Assembly (NCBI RefSeq): GCF_010726245.1
Contig: NZ_AP022561.1
Span: 4,960,001 to 5,024,000, forward strand
Direction: 5' to 3'
DNA length: 64,000 nucleotides
From: Mycolicibacterium aichiense
GTDB taxonomy: Bacteria; Actinomycetota; Actinomycetes; Mycobacteriales; Mycobacteriaceae
This document shows positions 8,720 to 16,946 of the stretch, in pieces. The notes below the pieces were generated by a model. The model was not told the origin of the DNA. It was given only the letters and a program-made list of their open reading frames with translations, and ran no database searches. Within the stretch, counting starts at the first letter, position 1. The number at the start of each line of letters is the position of its first letter. The position numbers and the translations under genes are program-made.

Positions 8720-9001
8720 TCACTTCTTCAGCATCGGGAAGAGGTCGACGCCGAAGTGATGGATGATCGTCGCCCGGGTGATCCAGGCGACGGCCGTCAC
8801 GATCACCAACGAGACGAAGATGAACAGCACGATCCCCAGAACCTTCAGCGCCGGGTTGGGCTTGTGAATCTCATGGTCGGCTTCCTCGCCGCCGGCGCCG
8901 AACGAGTAGGCCAGCATGCCGGTCGCGAACAGCGCAGGCAAGCCTGCACCGAGGACGAGCCCGACCACCAGCACCTTGAAGATGGCTTCGAAGTACGTCA
9001 T
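8720..9001 (-). CDS. Small two-TM membrane protein (Rv0544c-like)
   Basis: A 93-residue membrane protein. The first hydrophobic segment spans about residues 7-31 (FKVLVVGLVLGAGLPALFAT) and the second about 53-76 (LGIVLFIFVSLVIVTAVAW), joined by an acidic loop (GGEEADHEIHKP). ATG 9001 (MTYFEAIFKV) is chosen. The frame extends to 9163, but that would run into pitA and add a low-complexity stretch. It lies 28 bp downstream of pitA and 7 bp upstream of the DUF3349 gene. An accessory role in phosphate transport is inferred from position only. Confidence 0.8.
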   Translation of the reverse strand: MTYFEAIFKVLVVGLVLGAGLPALFATGMLAYSFGAGGEEADHEIHKPNPALKVLGIVLFIFVSLVIVTAVAWITRATIIHHFGVDLFPMLKK

Positions 9002-9029
9002 CAACGTGTCTCTCTGCTTGTCGCGGTGA

Positions 9030-10286
9030 TCAAACCGTGGCGGTGGGTTCGGCCGGCTTGGCGTCCTTGGTGGCCGCGCGGACTTCGGCGGGCACCACCG
9101 AGTTGGTCGACGTATCCCAATCGGCGTTGACGTTGCTGTGGTCGACCTTCTGCTGCTGGGCACGCCACCACATGTAGAAGGACAGCGCCACCAGGATCAC
9201 GAAGATCAGTCCGTCGCCCATCAGCTGCGATCCGCTGACGTCCTTGACGATGTAGGACAGCCAGTAGGCCAGTGCGCCTACGAGCGCGGCGGCCGGCAGC
9301 GTGACCAGCCAGGCCACCGCCATGCGCCCGGCCACAGCCCAGCGGACCTCTGCGCCCGGCTTGCCGACGCCGCTGCCGAGGATCGAGCCGGTGGCGACGT
9401 GGGTGGTGGACAGCGCCATACCGGCGGCACTCGAGCTGAGAATGATTGCGGCCGAAGAGGCTTCGGCGGCCAGGCCCTGAGGCGACTCGATCTCGACCAA
9501 ACCCTTACCGAGGGTGCGGATGACCCGCCAGCCGCCGATGTAGGTACCGAGGCCAATCGCCAGCGCGCAGCTCAGGATGATCCAGAACGGCAGGCCGTCC
9601 TTCTTCACGTCGCCGGTCAGGTGGCCGGTGGTGATCAGAGCCAGCGCGATGACGCCCATCGTCTTCTGCGCGTCGTTGGTTCCATGCGACAGCGCCACCA
9701 GAGATGCGGTCGCGATCTGTCCCCAGCGGAAGCCGTCCTCGCGGCGCTTCGCCAAGACCTTCTGGGTGATCCGGTAGACCAGCCAGGTGCCTGCCGCCGC
9801 CACGATGCCGGCGATGATCGGCGCGGCGATCGCGGGAATCAGCACCTTCTGCGTGACGCCGGCCCAGTTGACGCCCTTGCTGCCCAGCGCGGCCAGGCCT
9901 GCGCCGATCAATCCGCCGAACAGGGCGTGTGAGGAGCTGGACGGGATGCCGAACAGCCACGTCAGCAGGTTCCACAGGATGCCGCCGATGAGGCCGGCGA
10001 AGATGATCGTCAATCCCATCGACGCGTCGATGCCGGCCAGGAGATGTCCGGTCTTGGCGTCCTGCACCTTGAGGACGGACGTCGTCACCGTCACCGCCAC
10101 CTCGACGGAGAGGAACGCACCGACCAGATTCAGGACTCCGGCGAGCAGCACGGCGGTCTTGGGCTTGAGCGCGCCAGTGGCGATCGACGTCGCCATGGCA
10201 TTGCCCGTGTCATGGAAGCCATTGGTGAAATCGAATGCCAGCGCCGTGGCAATCAACAACACCAGGATGATCATCTCCGTGCTCAT
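9030..10286 (-). CDS. pitA: Low-affinity inorganic phosphate transporter PitA
   Basis: A PiT-family (PF01384) permease of 418 residues with about ten membrane segments. The N-terminal family signature FDFTNGFHDTGNAMATSIAT is at residues 18-37. The duplicated counterpart SHGTNDAQKTMGVIAL lies near residue 205, as expected for the inverted-repeat PiT fold. Other conserved stretches are WNLLTWLFGIPSSSSHAL and ALSTTHVATGSILGSGVG. ATG 10286 (MSTEMIILVLLI) is preferred because the upstream extension to 10580 is Arg/Cys-rich shadow sequence. It moves phosphate or metal-phosphate with a cation. Confidence 0.93.
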   Translation of the reverse strand: MSTEMIILVLLIATALAFDFTNGFHDTGNAMATSIATGALKPKTAVLLAGVLNLVGAFLSVEVAVTVTTSVLKVQDAKTGHLLAGIDASMGLTIIFAGLIGGILWNLLTWLFGIPSSSSHALFGGLIGAGLAALGSKGVNWAGVTQKVLIPAIAAPIIAGIVAAAGTWLVYRITQKVLAKRREDGFRWGQIATASLVALSHGTNDAQKTMGVIALALITTGHLTGDVKKDGLPFWIILSCALAIGLGTYIGGWRVIRTLGKGLVEIESPQGLAAEASSAAIILSSSAAGMALSTTHVATGSILGSGVGKPGAEVRWAVAGRMAVAWLVTLPAAALVGALAYWLSYIVKDVSGSQLMGDGLIFVILVALSFYMWWRAQQQKVDHSNVNADWDTSTNSVVPAEVRAATKDAKPAEPTATV

Positions 10287-10369
10287 GACAGAGATTCTGC
10301 TGGGTGCGTAGGTATTTTGACTAGTTGCCAAAAGTCCTCGAACAGGGCATTTGCGAACGTCCCGCAGGT

Positions 10370-10387
10370 GTTCATCGGCCGTTAACC
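10370..10387 (+). promoter_or_regulatory. Pho-box-like direct repeat between pitA and DUF3349 copy B
   Basis: GTTCATC-GGCC-GTTAACC is a 7-4-7 direct repeat with an 11-bp period. This resembles the GTTCACC-type half-sites bound by PhoP/RegX3-class response regulators. It lies in the 228-bp divergent region between pitA (starting at 10286) and the DUF3349 gene starting at 10515. The match is imperfect (two changes) and was found by eye. Control of either gene by phosphate is inference. Confidence 0.3.
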
Positions 10388-10514
10388 TACCAGCCTTGCG
10401 CCGTTTCTCCGGTCCGACGCATCGGGGGTACAACGTGGGCGCGGCAATTCGATGCCGACTAGAATTCGTGCATTCCATAGGGCGCCTACACGCCCCCGCA
10501 AGGGAGATGCTGCG

Positions 10515-10817
10515 GTGACCAACTTCATCACCAAAATCGTGGCCTGGATCAAAGCCGGTTACCCCGACGGGGTCCCGCACCCCGACCAGGTGCCGCTGTT
10601 TGCACTACTGCGCCGCAGGTTGAGCGACGAGGAGGTCATCGCGGTGGCCAATGCACTGCTCGAGCGCGGTGCGTTCGACCACATCGACATTGGGGTACTG
10701 ATCACGGAGATCACCGACGCGCTGCCCACTCCGGAGGACATCGATCGGGTCCACGACAGGCTGGCGAACTACGGCTGGCCGCTGGACGATCCGCGAGACA
10801 GTGAGGACGTCGAATAA
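10515..10817 (+). CDS. DUF3349 protein, copy B (Rv0543c-like)
   Basis: A 100-residue DUF3349 protein (WIKAGYPDGVPHPDQVPLFALL, then RLANYGWPLDDPRD at the C-terminus). It resembles remembered Rv0543c more closely than copy A does and sits immediately before menE, as Rv0543c does. GTG 10515 (MTNFITKIVAWI) is preceded by AGGGAGA about 7 bp upstream, which supports this start over the longer frame from 10452. The family's function is unknown; it is soluble and helical with no catalytic signature. Confidence 0.87.
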   Translation: MTNFITKIVAWIKAGYPDGVPHPDQVPLFALLRRRLSDEEVIAVANALLERGAFDHIDIGVLITEITDALPTPEDIDRVHDRLANYGWPLDDPRDSEDVE

Positions 10818-10867
10818 CCACTCTGCGAGCGCTCGCCATTCCGCCCGGCCCGACGGCGCAGTCAGTA

Positions 10868-12013
10868 ATGGCCGCCCTGGATGGCGTGCTCGATGGGCGC
10901 GACGCGCCCCTGGTTCCGATTCCCGCCGGCGACCTGCGTGAGAGTGAGTTGCTGACAAGCTCCCTGCGAGTCGGTGAAGAGATCGACGACGATGTCGCGC
11001 TGGTGGTGGCGACCTCGGGTACCACCGGCACGCCAAAGGGCGCGATGCTCACTCCCGCTGCGTTGATCGCCAGCGCATCGGCCACCCTGGATCACCTCGG
11101 CGGCCCGGGGACCTGGCTGCTGGCGCTGCCGACGCATCACATCGCGGGGATCCAAGTGCTGGTTCGCAGCCTGCAAGCCGGCACGGTGCCGGTCGAGATG
11201 GACATCTCAGCAGGCTTCGACGTCACCCAATTGCCAACGGCGGTAGCGCAATTGGGCTCCGGGCGGCGCTACACCTCACTGGTCGCGACGCAGCTTGCCA
11301 AGGTGCTGCTGGACCCGGAGGCCACCGCGGCACTCGCCGAACTGGACGCGGTGCTGCTCGGTGGCGGGCCCGCGCCGCGGCCCGTCCTCGACGGTGCGGC
11401 GGCAGCCGGAATCACCGTGGTGCGAACCTATGGCTCCAGCGAGACCGCCGGCGGATGCGTGTACGACGGCGTTCCGCTGACCGGGGTGACGATCCGGCTG
11501 GACGACGGAGCCGAGCCCGGTGAGGGCCGCATCGTGATCGGCGGTCCCACGTTGGCGCTGGGTTATCGCAACCCGCCAGACCCCGATCCGTTCGCCGAAG
11601 CCGGCTGGTTCCGGACCGACGATCTGGGCACCGTGGACGACGAGGGCCGGCTGCGGGTGCTGGGCCGGGTCGACGAAGGCATCAGCACCGGCGGGCTGAC
11701 GGTGATGCCCGCGCCGGTGGAAGCGGTGCTGTCGCAGCACCCCGCGATCGCCGACTGCGCGGTGTTCGGCCTCGACGACGACCGGCTCGGCGAGCGGGTG
11801 GCGGCCGCAGTGGTGCTTGTCACTGGAGCCCTCGAACCCAGCCTGGACGACATCCGCGAGTACCTCGCCGCGTCGCTCGACCCGACGGCCGCACCCCGTG
11901 AGCTGCACATTCTCGACGAGCTGCCGCGCCGCGGCATCGGCAAGCTCGACCGTCGCGCGTTGCGCGAGCGGTTCGCCAATGGCGGTGACCTACCCGGCGG
12001 CTACGGCTGGTGA
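10868..12013 (+). CDS. menE: O-succinylbenzoate-CoA ligase MenE
   Basis: An adenylate-forming ligase making O-succinylbenzoyl-CoA, the MenB substrate. It has 381 residues, short for the superfamily but normal for mycobacterial MenE. Motifs are ATSGTTGTPKGAM (~residues 48-60), GGGPAPRPVLD, VRTYGSSETAGGCVYDG, GWFRTDDLG and the terminal PRRGIGKLDRRAL with the catalytic lysine. ATG 10868 is the first ATG/GTG/TTG after an in-frame stop at 10802. The 15 codons before it read LRALAIPPGPTAQSV, which looks like genuine MenE N-terminus, so a CTG start at 10823 is possible. It lies 50 bp after DUF3349 copy B. Confidence 0.93.
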   Translation: MAALDGVLDGRDAPLVPIPAGDLRESELLTSSLRVGEEIDDDVALVVATSGTTGTPKGAMLTPAALIASASATLDHLGGPGTWLLALPTHHIAGIQVLVRSLQAGTVPVEMDISAGFDVTQLPTAVAQLGSGRRYTSLVATQLAKVLLDPEATAALAELDAVLLGGGPAPRPVLDGAAAAGITVVRTYGSSETAGGCVYDGVPLTGVTIRLDDGAEPGEGRIVIGGPTLALGYRNPPDPDPFAEAGWFRTDDLGTVDDEGRLRVLGRVDEGISTGGLTVMPAPVEAVLSQHPAIADCAVFGLDDDRLGERVAAAVVLVTGALEPSLDDIREYLAASLDPTAAPRELHILDELPRRGIGKLDRRALRERFANGGDLPGGYGW

Positions 12014-12052
12014 ACAATGGTTTGCGCAGTCGGATAAAGGGGACAGAAGAGT

Positions 12053-12922
12053 ATGGACGAGCTGAAGTTTCTCGACCTGCACGGTGACCAAGTGGCCTAT
12101 CTGGACGAAGGCCAAGGCGACGTCGTCCTGCTGCTGCACGGCATGGCGGGCAGCTCCCAGACCTGGCGCCAGATGATTCGCCCGTTGTCGCGCAGATATC
12201 GGGTGATCGCCCCGGACCTCCCCGGGCACGGCAGCTCGGACAAACCGCGCAGTGACTACTCGCTGGGCGCGTTCGCGGTGTTCCTGCGCGACCTGCTCGA
12301 CGAACTCGGCGTCACACACGCCACCGTCGTCGGCCAGTCGTTGGGCGGCGGCATCGCCATGCAATTCGTCTATCAGCACCCCGACTACTGCCGGCGGCTG
12401 ATCCTGATGAACAGCGGCGGCCTGGGGCCAGACGTCGGATGGACACTGCGACTGCTCTCCGCTCCCGGCGCCGAGCTGATCATGCCGATCATCGCGCCTC
12501 CACCGGTGCTGGCCGTCGGCGAGAAGGTGCGGTCCTGGTTCGGCAAAGCCGGCATCCAGTCGCCGCGCGGCGCCGAGATCTGGAGCGCCTACAGTTCCTT
12601 CGCCGACGCCCAGACCCGCCAGGCGTTCCTGCGCACACTGCGTTCGGTGGTCGACTACCGCGGGCAGGCGGTCAGCGCGTTGAACCGACTGCACGTCGCC
12701 ACCATCCCGGTCATGGTCATCTGGGGCGATCAGGACGCCATCATTCCCGTCGAGCACGCGTACTCCGCGCATGAAACACGCCCGGACGTCCGGCTCGAGG
12801 TGCTGACCGGCGTCGGGCACTTCCCCCAGGTGGAGCGCCCGATGGAAGTTGTCGAACTGATCGACGACTTCATCGCCACCACCGTGGGCGCCGATATCGA
12901 GCAGCCCGCCACCCAGGCGTGA
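12053..12922 (+). CDS. Alpha/beta-fold hydrolase
   Basis: A 289-residue alpha/beta hydrolase. The oxyanion region is [15 protein letters not shown] (~residues 24-38), the nucleophile elbow is VGQSLGG with Ser near residue 95, the acid region is [11 protein letters not shown] (~222-232) and the catalytic His is in [11 protein letters not shown] (~247-257). It starts at ATG 12053, 39 bp after menE. Its stop overlaps the next GTG by 4 bp. It is not obviously MenH because the family is too broad; an esterase or C-C hydrolase role is equally possible. Confidence 0.87.
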   Translation: MDELKFLDLHGDQVAYLDEGQGDVVLLLHGMAGSSQTWRQMIRPLSRRYRVIAPDLPGHGSSDKPRSDYSLGAFAVFLRDLLDELGVTHATVVGQSLGGGIAMQFVYQHPDYCRRLILMNSGGLGPDVGWTLRLLSAPGAELIMPIIAPPPVLAVGEKVRSWFGKAGIQSPRGAEIWSAYSSFADAQTRQAFLRTLRSVVDYRGQAVSALNRLHVATIPVMVIWGDQDAIIPVEHAYSAHETRPDVRLEVLTGVGHFPQVERPMEVVELIDDFIATTVGADIEQPATQA

Positions 12923-13320
12923 CCGAGCCCGCCGAGCGATTCGCCGCCGCGTCGGTGGCCAGGCTGGCCACAGTGACTCCCGACGGTCCACCGCATGTGG
13001 TGCCGATCGTGTTCGCGGTCGCCGAGTCCATGATTTTCACCGCGGTGGACGGGAAGCCGAAGACCACTCAACGGCTGCGGCGGCTGGCCAACATCGAGGC
13101 CAACCCCCGGGTGAGCATCCTGGTCGACCACTACGACGACGACTGGTCGCAGCTGTGGTGGGTGCGGGCCGACGGCATCGCGGCGATCCACCACGACGAT
13201 CCGGTATGCGAACGCGGCTATGACCTGTTGCGCGCGAAATATCAGCAGTACCAGTACGTTCCGCTGAACGGCCCGGTGATCGCGGTGGACGTCGATCAGT
13301 GGACGTCCTGGGGCGCCTGA
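12919..13320 (+). CDS. PPOX-class F420-dependent oxidoreductase (TIGR03668-like)
   Basis: A 133-residue split-barrel protein of the pyridoxamine-oxidase-like class. The N-terminus [28 protein letters not shown] and the middle [22 protein letters not shown] are characteristic, and [14 protein letters not shown] follows. The F420-dependent subfamily TIGR03668 is the best recalled match. The GTG start at 12919 shares GTGA with the hydrolase stop, implying translational coupling. The substrate is unknown. Confidence 0.85.
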   Translation: MTEPAERFAAASVARLATVTPDGPPHVVPIVFAVAESMIFTAVDGKPKTTQRLRRLANIEANPRVSILVDHYDDDWSQLWWVRADGIAAIHHDDPVCERGYDLLRAKYQQYQYVPLNGPVIAVDVDQWTSWGA

Positions 13321-13441
13321 CCCTGCCTCTGGGCGTGCCTGGCACCGAAATCGACCTCACGGCTGTGAATCTCGTGATGTCACAACCCTGTCGTCGATCT
13401 CGCGGCTGTTATGACCGGTATCGCCCGTACCCTGGATCCTT

Positions 13442-14797
13442 GTGAGCATCGGTCGCAAAGAAGCGGTCGCGGTAACCGTCGGCGTGCTGCTGGTGGTCGC
13501 GGCGTTCGTGGTTCCGCACCTGCATCTGGGCATCGTCACTCCGCTGATCAACAGCACCCCCGCCCAGATCAAGAGCTTCGCCGACACCGCGCCGATCTTC
13601 GGATGGTGGAACGCCCACGTCGGCTGGGGCACCGTGCCGGCGATCCTCATCGGCGCGGCGGCCGTGATGTGGGGCGCCACGCTGGCGCGGCGACTGCCGT
13701 GGCGGGCGCTGACGGTGGCGGTGTGGGCGACGTCGATGCTGTGGGCGTTCGCGCTGGCGATGATCGACGGCTGGCAGCGCGGCTTCGCCGGCCGGCTCAC
13801 CGCCCGGCACGAATACCTCAACCAGGTGCCGACAATTACCGACATCCCGGAAGCGGTTCGCACATTCTCGAGCCGGATCCTGGATTTCCAACCGAACTCG
13901 TGGATCACTCACGTCTCCGGCCATCCGCCGGGCGCGCTGCTGACGTTCGTCTGGCTGGACCGCATCGGGCTGGGCGGCGGCTCGTGGGCGGGCCTGTGGT
14001 GCCTGTTGGTCGGGTCGTCGGCCGCGGCGGCGATCGTGGTCGCGGTGCGAGCACTCAACGACGAGCAGACAGCGCGCCTGGTCGCACCGTTCGTCGCCGT
14101 CGCACCGACCGCGATCTGGATCGCGGTGTCCGCCGACGGCTATTTCGCAGGTGTCGCGGCGTGGGGAATCGCGTTGCTGGCGTTGGCGGTTCGCCGGACG
14201 GTACGCCGGCCCCTGCTGGTCGCCGTGGCAGCCGGACTGGTGCTGGGGTGGGCGATCTTCCTCAACTACGGCCTGGGCCTGATGGCCGTACCCGCACTCG
14301 CGGTACTGATCTGTGCGTCGTCGTGGCGCGGCGCGGTTCGGGTGCTGGTTCCGGCAGCCCTGGGCGCACTGGCGGTGGTCGGCGTATTCGCGATCGCCGG
14401 CTTCTGGTGGTTCGACGGCTACACCCTTGTGCAGCAGCGCTATTGGCAGGGAATTGCGCTGAACCGACCGTTCCAGTACTGGAGCTGGGCCAACTTCGCA
14501 TCGGTGGTGTGCGCGATCGGACTGGGCAGCGTCGCCGGTATCGGCCGGGTATTCGACATCACCGCGATCAGACGCCGGTCGGGGCTGCACCTGCTGATCC
14601 TGGCCGCCCTGGTGGCGATCCTGTTCGCCGACCTGTCCATGCTGTCGAAGGCCGAGACCGAACGGATCTGGTTACCGTTCGAGGTGTGGCTCACCGCCGC
14701 CGGCGCCCTGCTGCCGGTCCGGGCCCACCGATGGTGGTTGGGGCTCAACGTCGTCGGCGCGCTGTTGCTCAACCACTTCATCCTGACCAACTGGTAG
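13442..14797 (+). CDS. Polytopic membrane protein (Rv0541c-like)
   Basis: An integral membrane protein of 451 residues with about ten hydrophobic segments. A large loop after TM3 contains FSSRILDFQPNSWITHVSGHPPGALL, resembling the first extracytoplasmic loop of GT-C glycosyltransferase-like mycobacterial proteins. It matches the place and size of Rv0541c. The GTG start at 13442 (MSIGRKEAVAV) puts three charged residues before the first TM. The last 126 bp overlap an opposing membrane protein gene. Function is unknown; a GT-C-like enzyme is a guess from topology. Confidence 0.8.
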   Translation: MSIGRKEAVAVTVGVLLVVAAFVVPHLHLGIVTPLINSTPAQIKSFADTAPIFGWWNAHVGWGTVPAILIGAAAVMWGATLARRLPWRALTVAVWATSMLWAFALAMIDGWQRGFAGRLTARHEYLNQVPTITDIPEAVRTFSSRILDFQPNSWITHVSGHPPGALLTFVWLDRIGLGGGSWAGLWCLLVGSSAAAAIVVAVRALNDEQTARLVAPFVAVAPTAIWIAVSADGYFAGVAAWGIALLALAVRRTVRRPLLVAVAAGLVLGWAIFLNYGLGLMAVPALAVLICASSWRGAVRVLVPAALGALAVVGVFAIAGFWWFDGYTLVQQRYWQGIALNRPFQYWSWANFASVVCAIGLGSVAGIGRVFDITAIRRRSGLHLLILAALVAILFADLSMLSKAETERIWLPFEVWLTAAGALLPVRAHRWWLGLNVVGALLLNHFILTNW

Positions 14798-15190
14798 CAC
14801 TCGGTCGCCCACGAGGTACAGCAGGGCCGCGCCCCAGACCACGGCCAGCGCAATCCAGAAGCCGGTCTCGTAGTTGCGGTCGAGCACCGTCAGATTGTCC
14901 AGATGCAGGCCGGGTTTGTCGTAGACCGGGATCGCCAGCAGCACCAGCACCACCGTGAGCAGCGCGGCCACCAGCACCGGCGTCCACCACTTGTGCGGCA
15001 GGAGACGCCGCCCGGCGAACCCGAGGGCGACGCACACCGGTGCGAACACCGCATCGTGCAGCAGCACACCGATCAGTGCCCACACCACGATGCGGATGAT
15101 GACGTCGGTCGAGTTCTCCGACACCAGCACCACACCGTAGACGCCGAGCGCCAGTCCGAGCGCCACCAGGAAAACCCGCGCGGACGTCAC
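14672..15190 (-). CDS. Small polytopic membrane protein
   Basis: A 172-residue protein with four hydrophobic segments: ~residues 5-24 (VFLVALGLALGVYGVVLV), ~30-58, ~70-90 (LVAALLTVVLVLLAIPVY) and ~112-128. A polar C-terminal tail rich in Gln and Gly follows. The tail is encoded entirely within the overlap with the convergent Rv0541c-like gene. The GTG start at 15190 overlaps the stop of the molybdopterin oxidoreductase gene (GTGA), so it is the last member of that coupled operon. I do not recognise the family. The length of the overlap makes the C-terminus less certain. Confidence 0.7.
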   Translation of the reverse strand: MTSARVFLVALGLALGVYGVVLVSENSTDVIIRIVVWALIGVLLHDAVFAPVCVALGFAGRRLLPHKWWTPVLVAALLTVVLVLLAIPVYDKPGLHLDNLTVLDRNYETGFWIALAVVWGAALLYLVGDRVLPVGQDEVVEQQRADDVEPQPPSVGPDRQQGAGGGEPHLER

Positions 15191-16320
15191 GTCACCACCT
15201 CAATTCTGGATAGCCATTTCGTCTGCAGCACACCCGGTCTCGTCGGGGCGATCAGCCGGCACGGATAGCCGTGGTCGAGATCGAGGATCTGACCGTTGAG
15301 CTTCAGCGCGATCAGGGTCTGGGCGTCACGGGTGTGTCGCGCGGGCAGCACGGTGCGCGAGTACGGCCCAGGTGGTTCGAGTGAGATCATCCGGACATCG
15401 GAATCCACTGCCGCACCAACGGCTTTGAGTAGATCGGCGAGAACGACACCGGTCCAGTCCGCGGTGGCACTCCAGCCCTCCACACACGCGATGGGAAGCC
15501 GACGGGTGGTTTGCGGCATCGCGGCCAACTCATCGACGGTCATGGCCGTGACGGCGGCACCGTTGACGATGGTCAGCCGGTAGTCCGGCGAGCGCGCGCT
15601 GCCGAGCACCCCGGCGGCGAACGCCGACCGGTTCACCGGCACACCCTGGGGGCCGTCGCCCGACCGCGGGGCCAGCAGCGAGACCCGTCGTAGCCACGGA
15701 ATCGTCTGCCCCGCAGTCACTATCGTCGCGGCACCGACAGCCAGCCAGGTGCCGGCCAGAACCGCGCGCCGGCTGGGACCGACCCGCAGTTCACCGGTCG
15801 GCGGCTCCTCGAGAGGCTCACCGAGAGCGCGGCGGATCACCGGCAGTTTCACACCGATGTGCACCAGGACCGCGCCGGCCGCAACGTAGGCCATCGCGTA
15901 GTGGCTAGTGGTGAAGAAGAACTCGAACGCATACCACTGCGCGATGTTCATCACGCCGGTGGACAGCTGAAAGATCATCGACCCCACCAGCACCAGGATC
16001 GATGCCCGCTCGATCTGGCGGACCAGCCCACCGACGATCGGCCGCTCGAACAGCTTGGGGTACACCGACCATAACTTGACCAGCAGCAGCGGGATCGCCG
16101 CGATACCCGAGATGACGTGCAGGCCCTGGGTCAGCTGATAGAGCCAGACCGGGCGCGTCGGCCAGAAGAACCACGGTTGCGGATGCTGAATGAAGTGGCT
16201 GATCAATCCCGTGCCGAAGCAGACGGCCACGGCGACACCGAGGGCGACCCCGACCCGAGCCGTCACTGCTGTACCACGCAAGGAAGTGGCCTTCGTGGTG
16301 GATCCCATCTGCGGCGTCAC
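15187..16320 (-). CDS. Membrane-fused molybdopterin-dependent oxidoreductase (sulfite-oxidase type)
   Basis: A two-part protein of 377 residues. The first ~165 residues form four to five membrane helices with histidines spaced as in cytochrome b561/YedZ-like heme domains (GLISHFIQHPQPWFFW, TQGLHVISG, TTSHYAMAY, LVHIG). After an anchor (VLAGTWLAVGAATIV) comes a sulfite-oxidase-type Mo-cofactor domain with the presumed Mo-ligand cysteine in LPIACVEGWSATADWTG. This fuses an electron-transfer membrane domain to an extracytoplasmic Mo enzyme. GTG 16320 overlaps the methyltransferase stop; ATG 16308 is the alternative. The substrate is unknown. Confidence 0.85.
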   Translation of the reverse strand: MTPQMGSTTKATSLRGTAVTARVGVALGVAVAVCFGTGLISHFIQHPQPWFFWPTRPVWLYQLTQGLHVISGIAAIPLLLVKLWSVYPKLFERPIVGGLVRQIERASILVLVGSMIFQLSTGVMNIAQWYAFEFFFTTSHYAMAYVAAGAVLVHIGVKLPVIRRALGEPLEEPPTGELRVGPSRRAVLAGTWLAVGAATIVTAGQTIPWLRRVSLLAPRSGDGPQGVPVNRSAFAAGVLGSARSPDYRLTIVNGAAVTAMTVDELAAMPQTTRRLPIACVEGWSATADWTGVVLADLLKAVGAAVDSDVRMISLEPPGPYSRTVLPARHTRDAQTLIALKLNGQILDLDHGYPCRLIAPTRPGVLQTKWLSRIEVVT

Positions 16321-16946
16321 GTCAGCGTGAGTGTAGCCACCACCCGCCCGCCGATCGGGTGAATCCCGACCAACGTCAACCCGGCTTCTTCGGCCAGCGC
16401 GGCCGCGCAGTCCACACCCACCGAGGCCCATTTGAACCACGGGCCGATATTGTTCGACGACTCCAGCCGCACCCAGCTGGTCCGCACCCCGACTGTGCCG
16501 GGATCGAACTCGGCCACACACCGACCGCCGGCGCAGAGCAGCTCCGCGGCCCGGCGCAGAACCCGGCGCGGATCACCGGCCAGACCGATGTTCCCGTCGG
16601 CCAGCAGCACCGTCTGCCAGCGGCCCGTTCCCGGTAGCGGCTCGAACACGTCACGCAGCAATGCCGGTGCACCGCTACGCCGCGCGAGCCGGACCGCCGT
16701 CGCCGACTGGTCGACACCAAGGGCAGGAATACCGCGCTGGATCAAGTCCGCTACCAAACGTCCTGGGCCGCAACCCAAGTCGATCGTCGGACCGTCGCAC
16801 AGCGCCACGATGGCCGCGTCGAACACACTGTCGGCGTCCTGACCGCCCAACCAGCTGCGCACCGGCAGCGGGTGCCGTCGGCCGTCGCGGTGGCGCAACC
16901 AACATCGCTCGCCGTCGAGGGCGTCGTCGTACAGCTGTCCCAGCAT
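16317..16946 (-). CDS. Class I SAM-dependent methyltransferase
   Basis: A Rossmann-fold methyltransferase of 209 residues. Motif I TIDLGCGPGRLVADL is at ~residues 54-68. Acidic motif II is GVDQSATAV, followed by LLRDVFEPLPGTGRWQTVLLADGNIG (split here as motif III/IV) and the post-motif DPRRVLRRAAELL. ATG 16946 directly abuts the stop of the upstream transferase gene. The downstream end overlaps the Mo oxidoreductase start. The acceptor is unknown, but its place between two glycosyltransferase-like enzymes and a Mo oxidoreductase suggests one pathway. Confidence 0.85.
   Translation of the reverse strand: MLGQLYDDALDGERCWLRHRDGRRHPLPVRSWLGGQDADSVFDAAIVALCDGPTIDLGCGPGRLVADLIQRGIPALGVDQSATAVRLARRSGAPALLRDVFEPLPGTGRWQTVLLADGNIGLAGDPRRVLRRAAELLCAGGRCVAEFDPGTVGVRTSWVRLESSNNIGPWFKWASVGVDCAAALAEEAGLTLVGIHPIGGRVVATLTLT

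Noticed and set aside
16100..16320. Possible stand-alone cytochrome b561-like protein separate from the Mo domain
   Set aside because: The frame is continuous through the anchor helix into the Mo domain with no stop or frameshift, so it is one fused protein.
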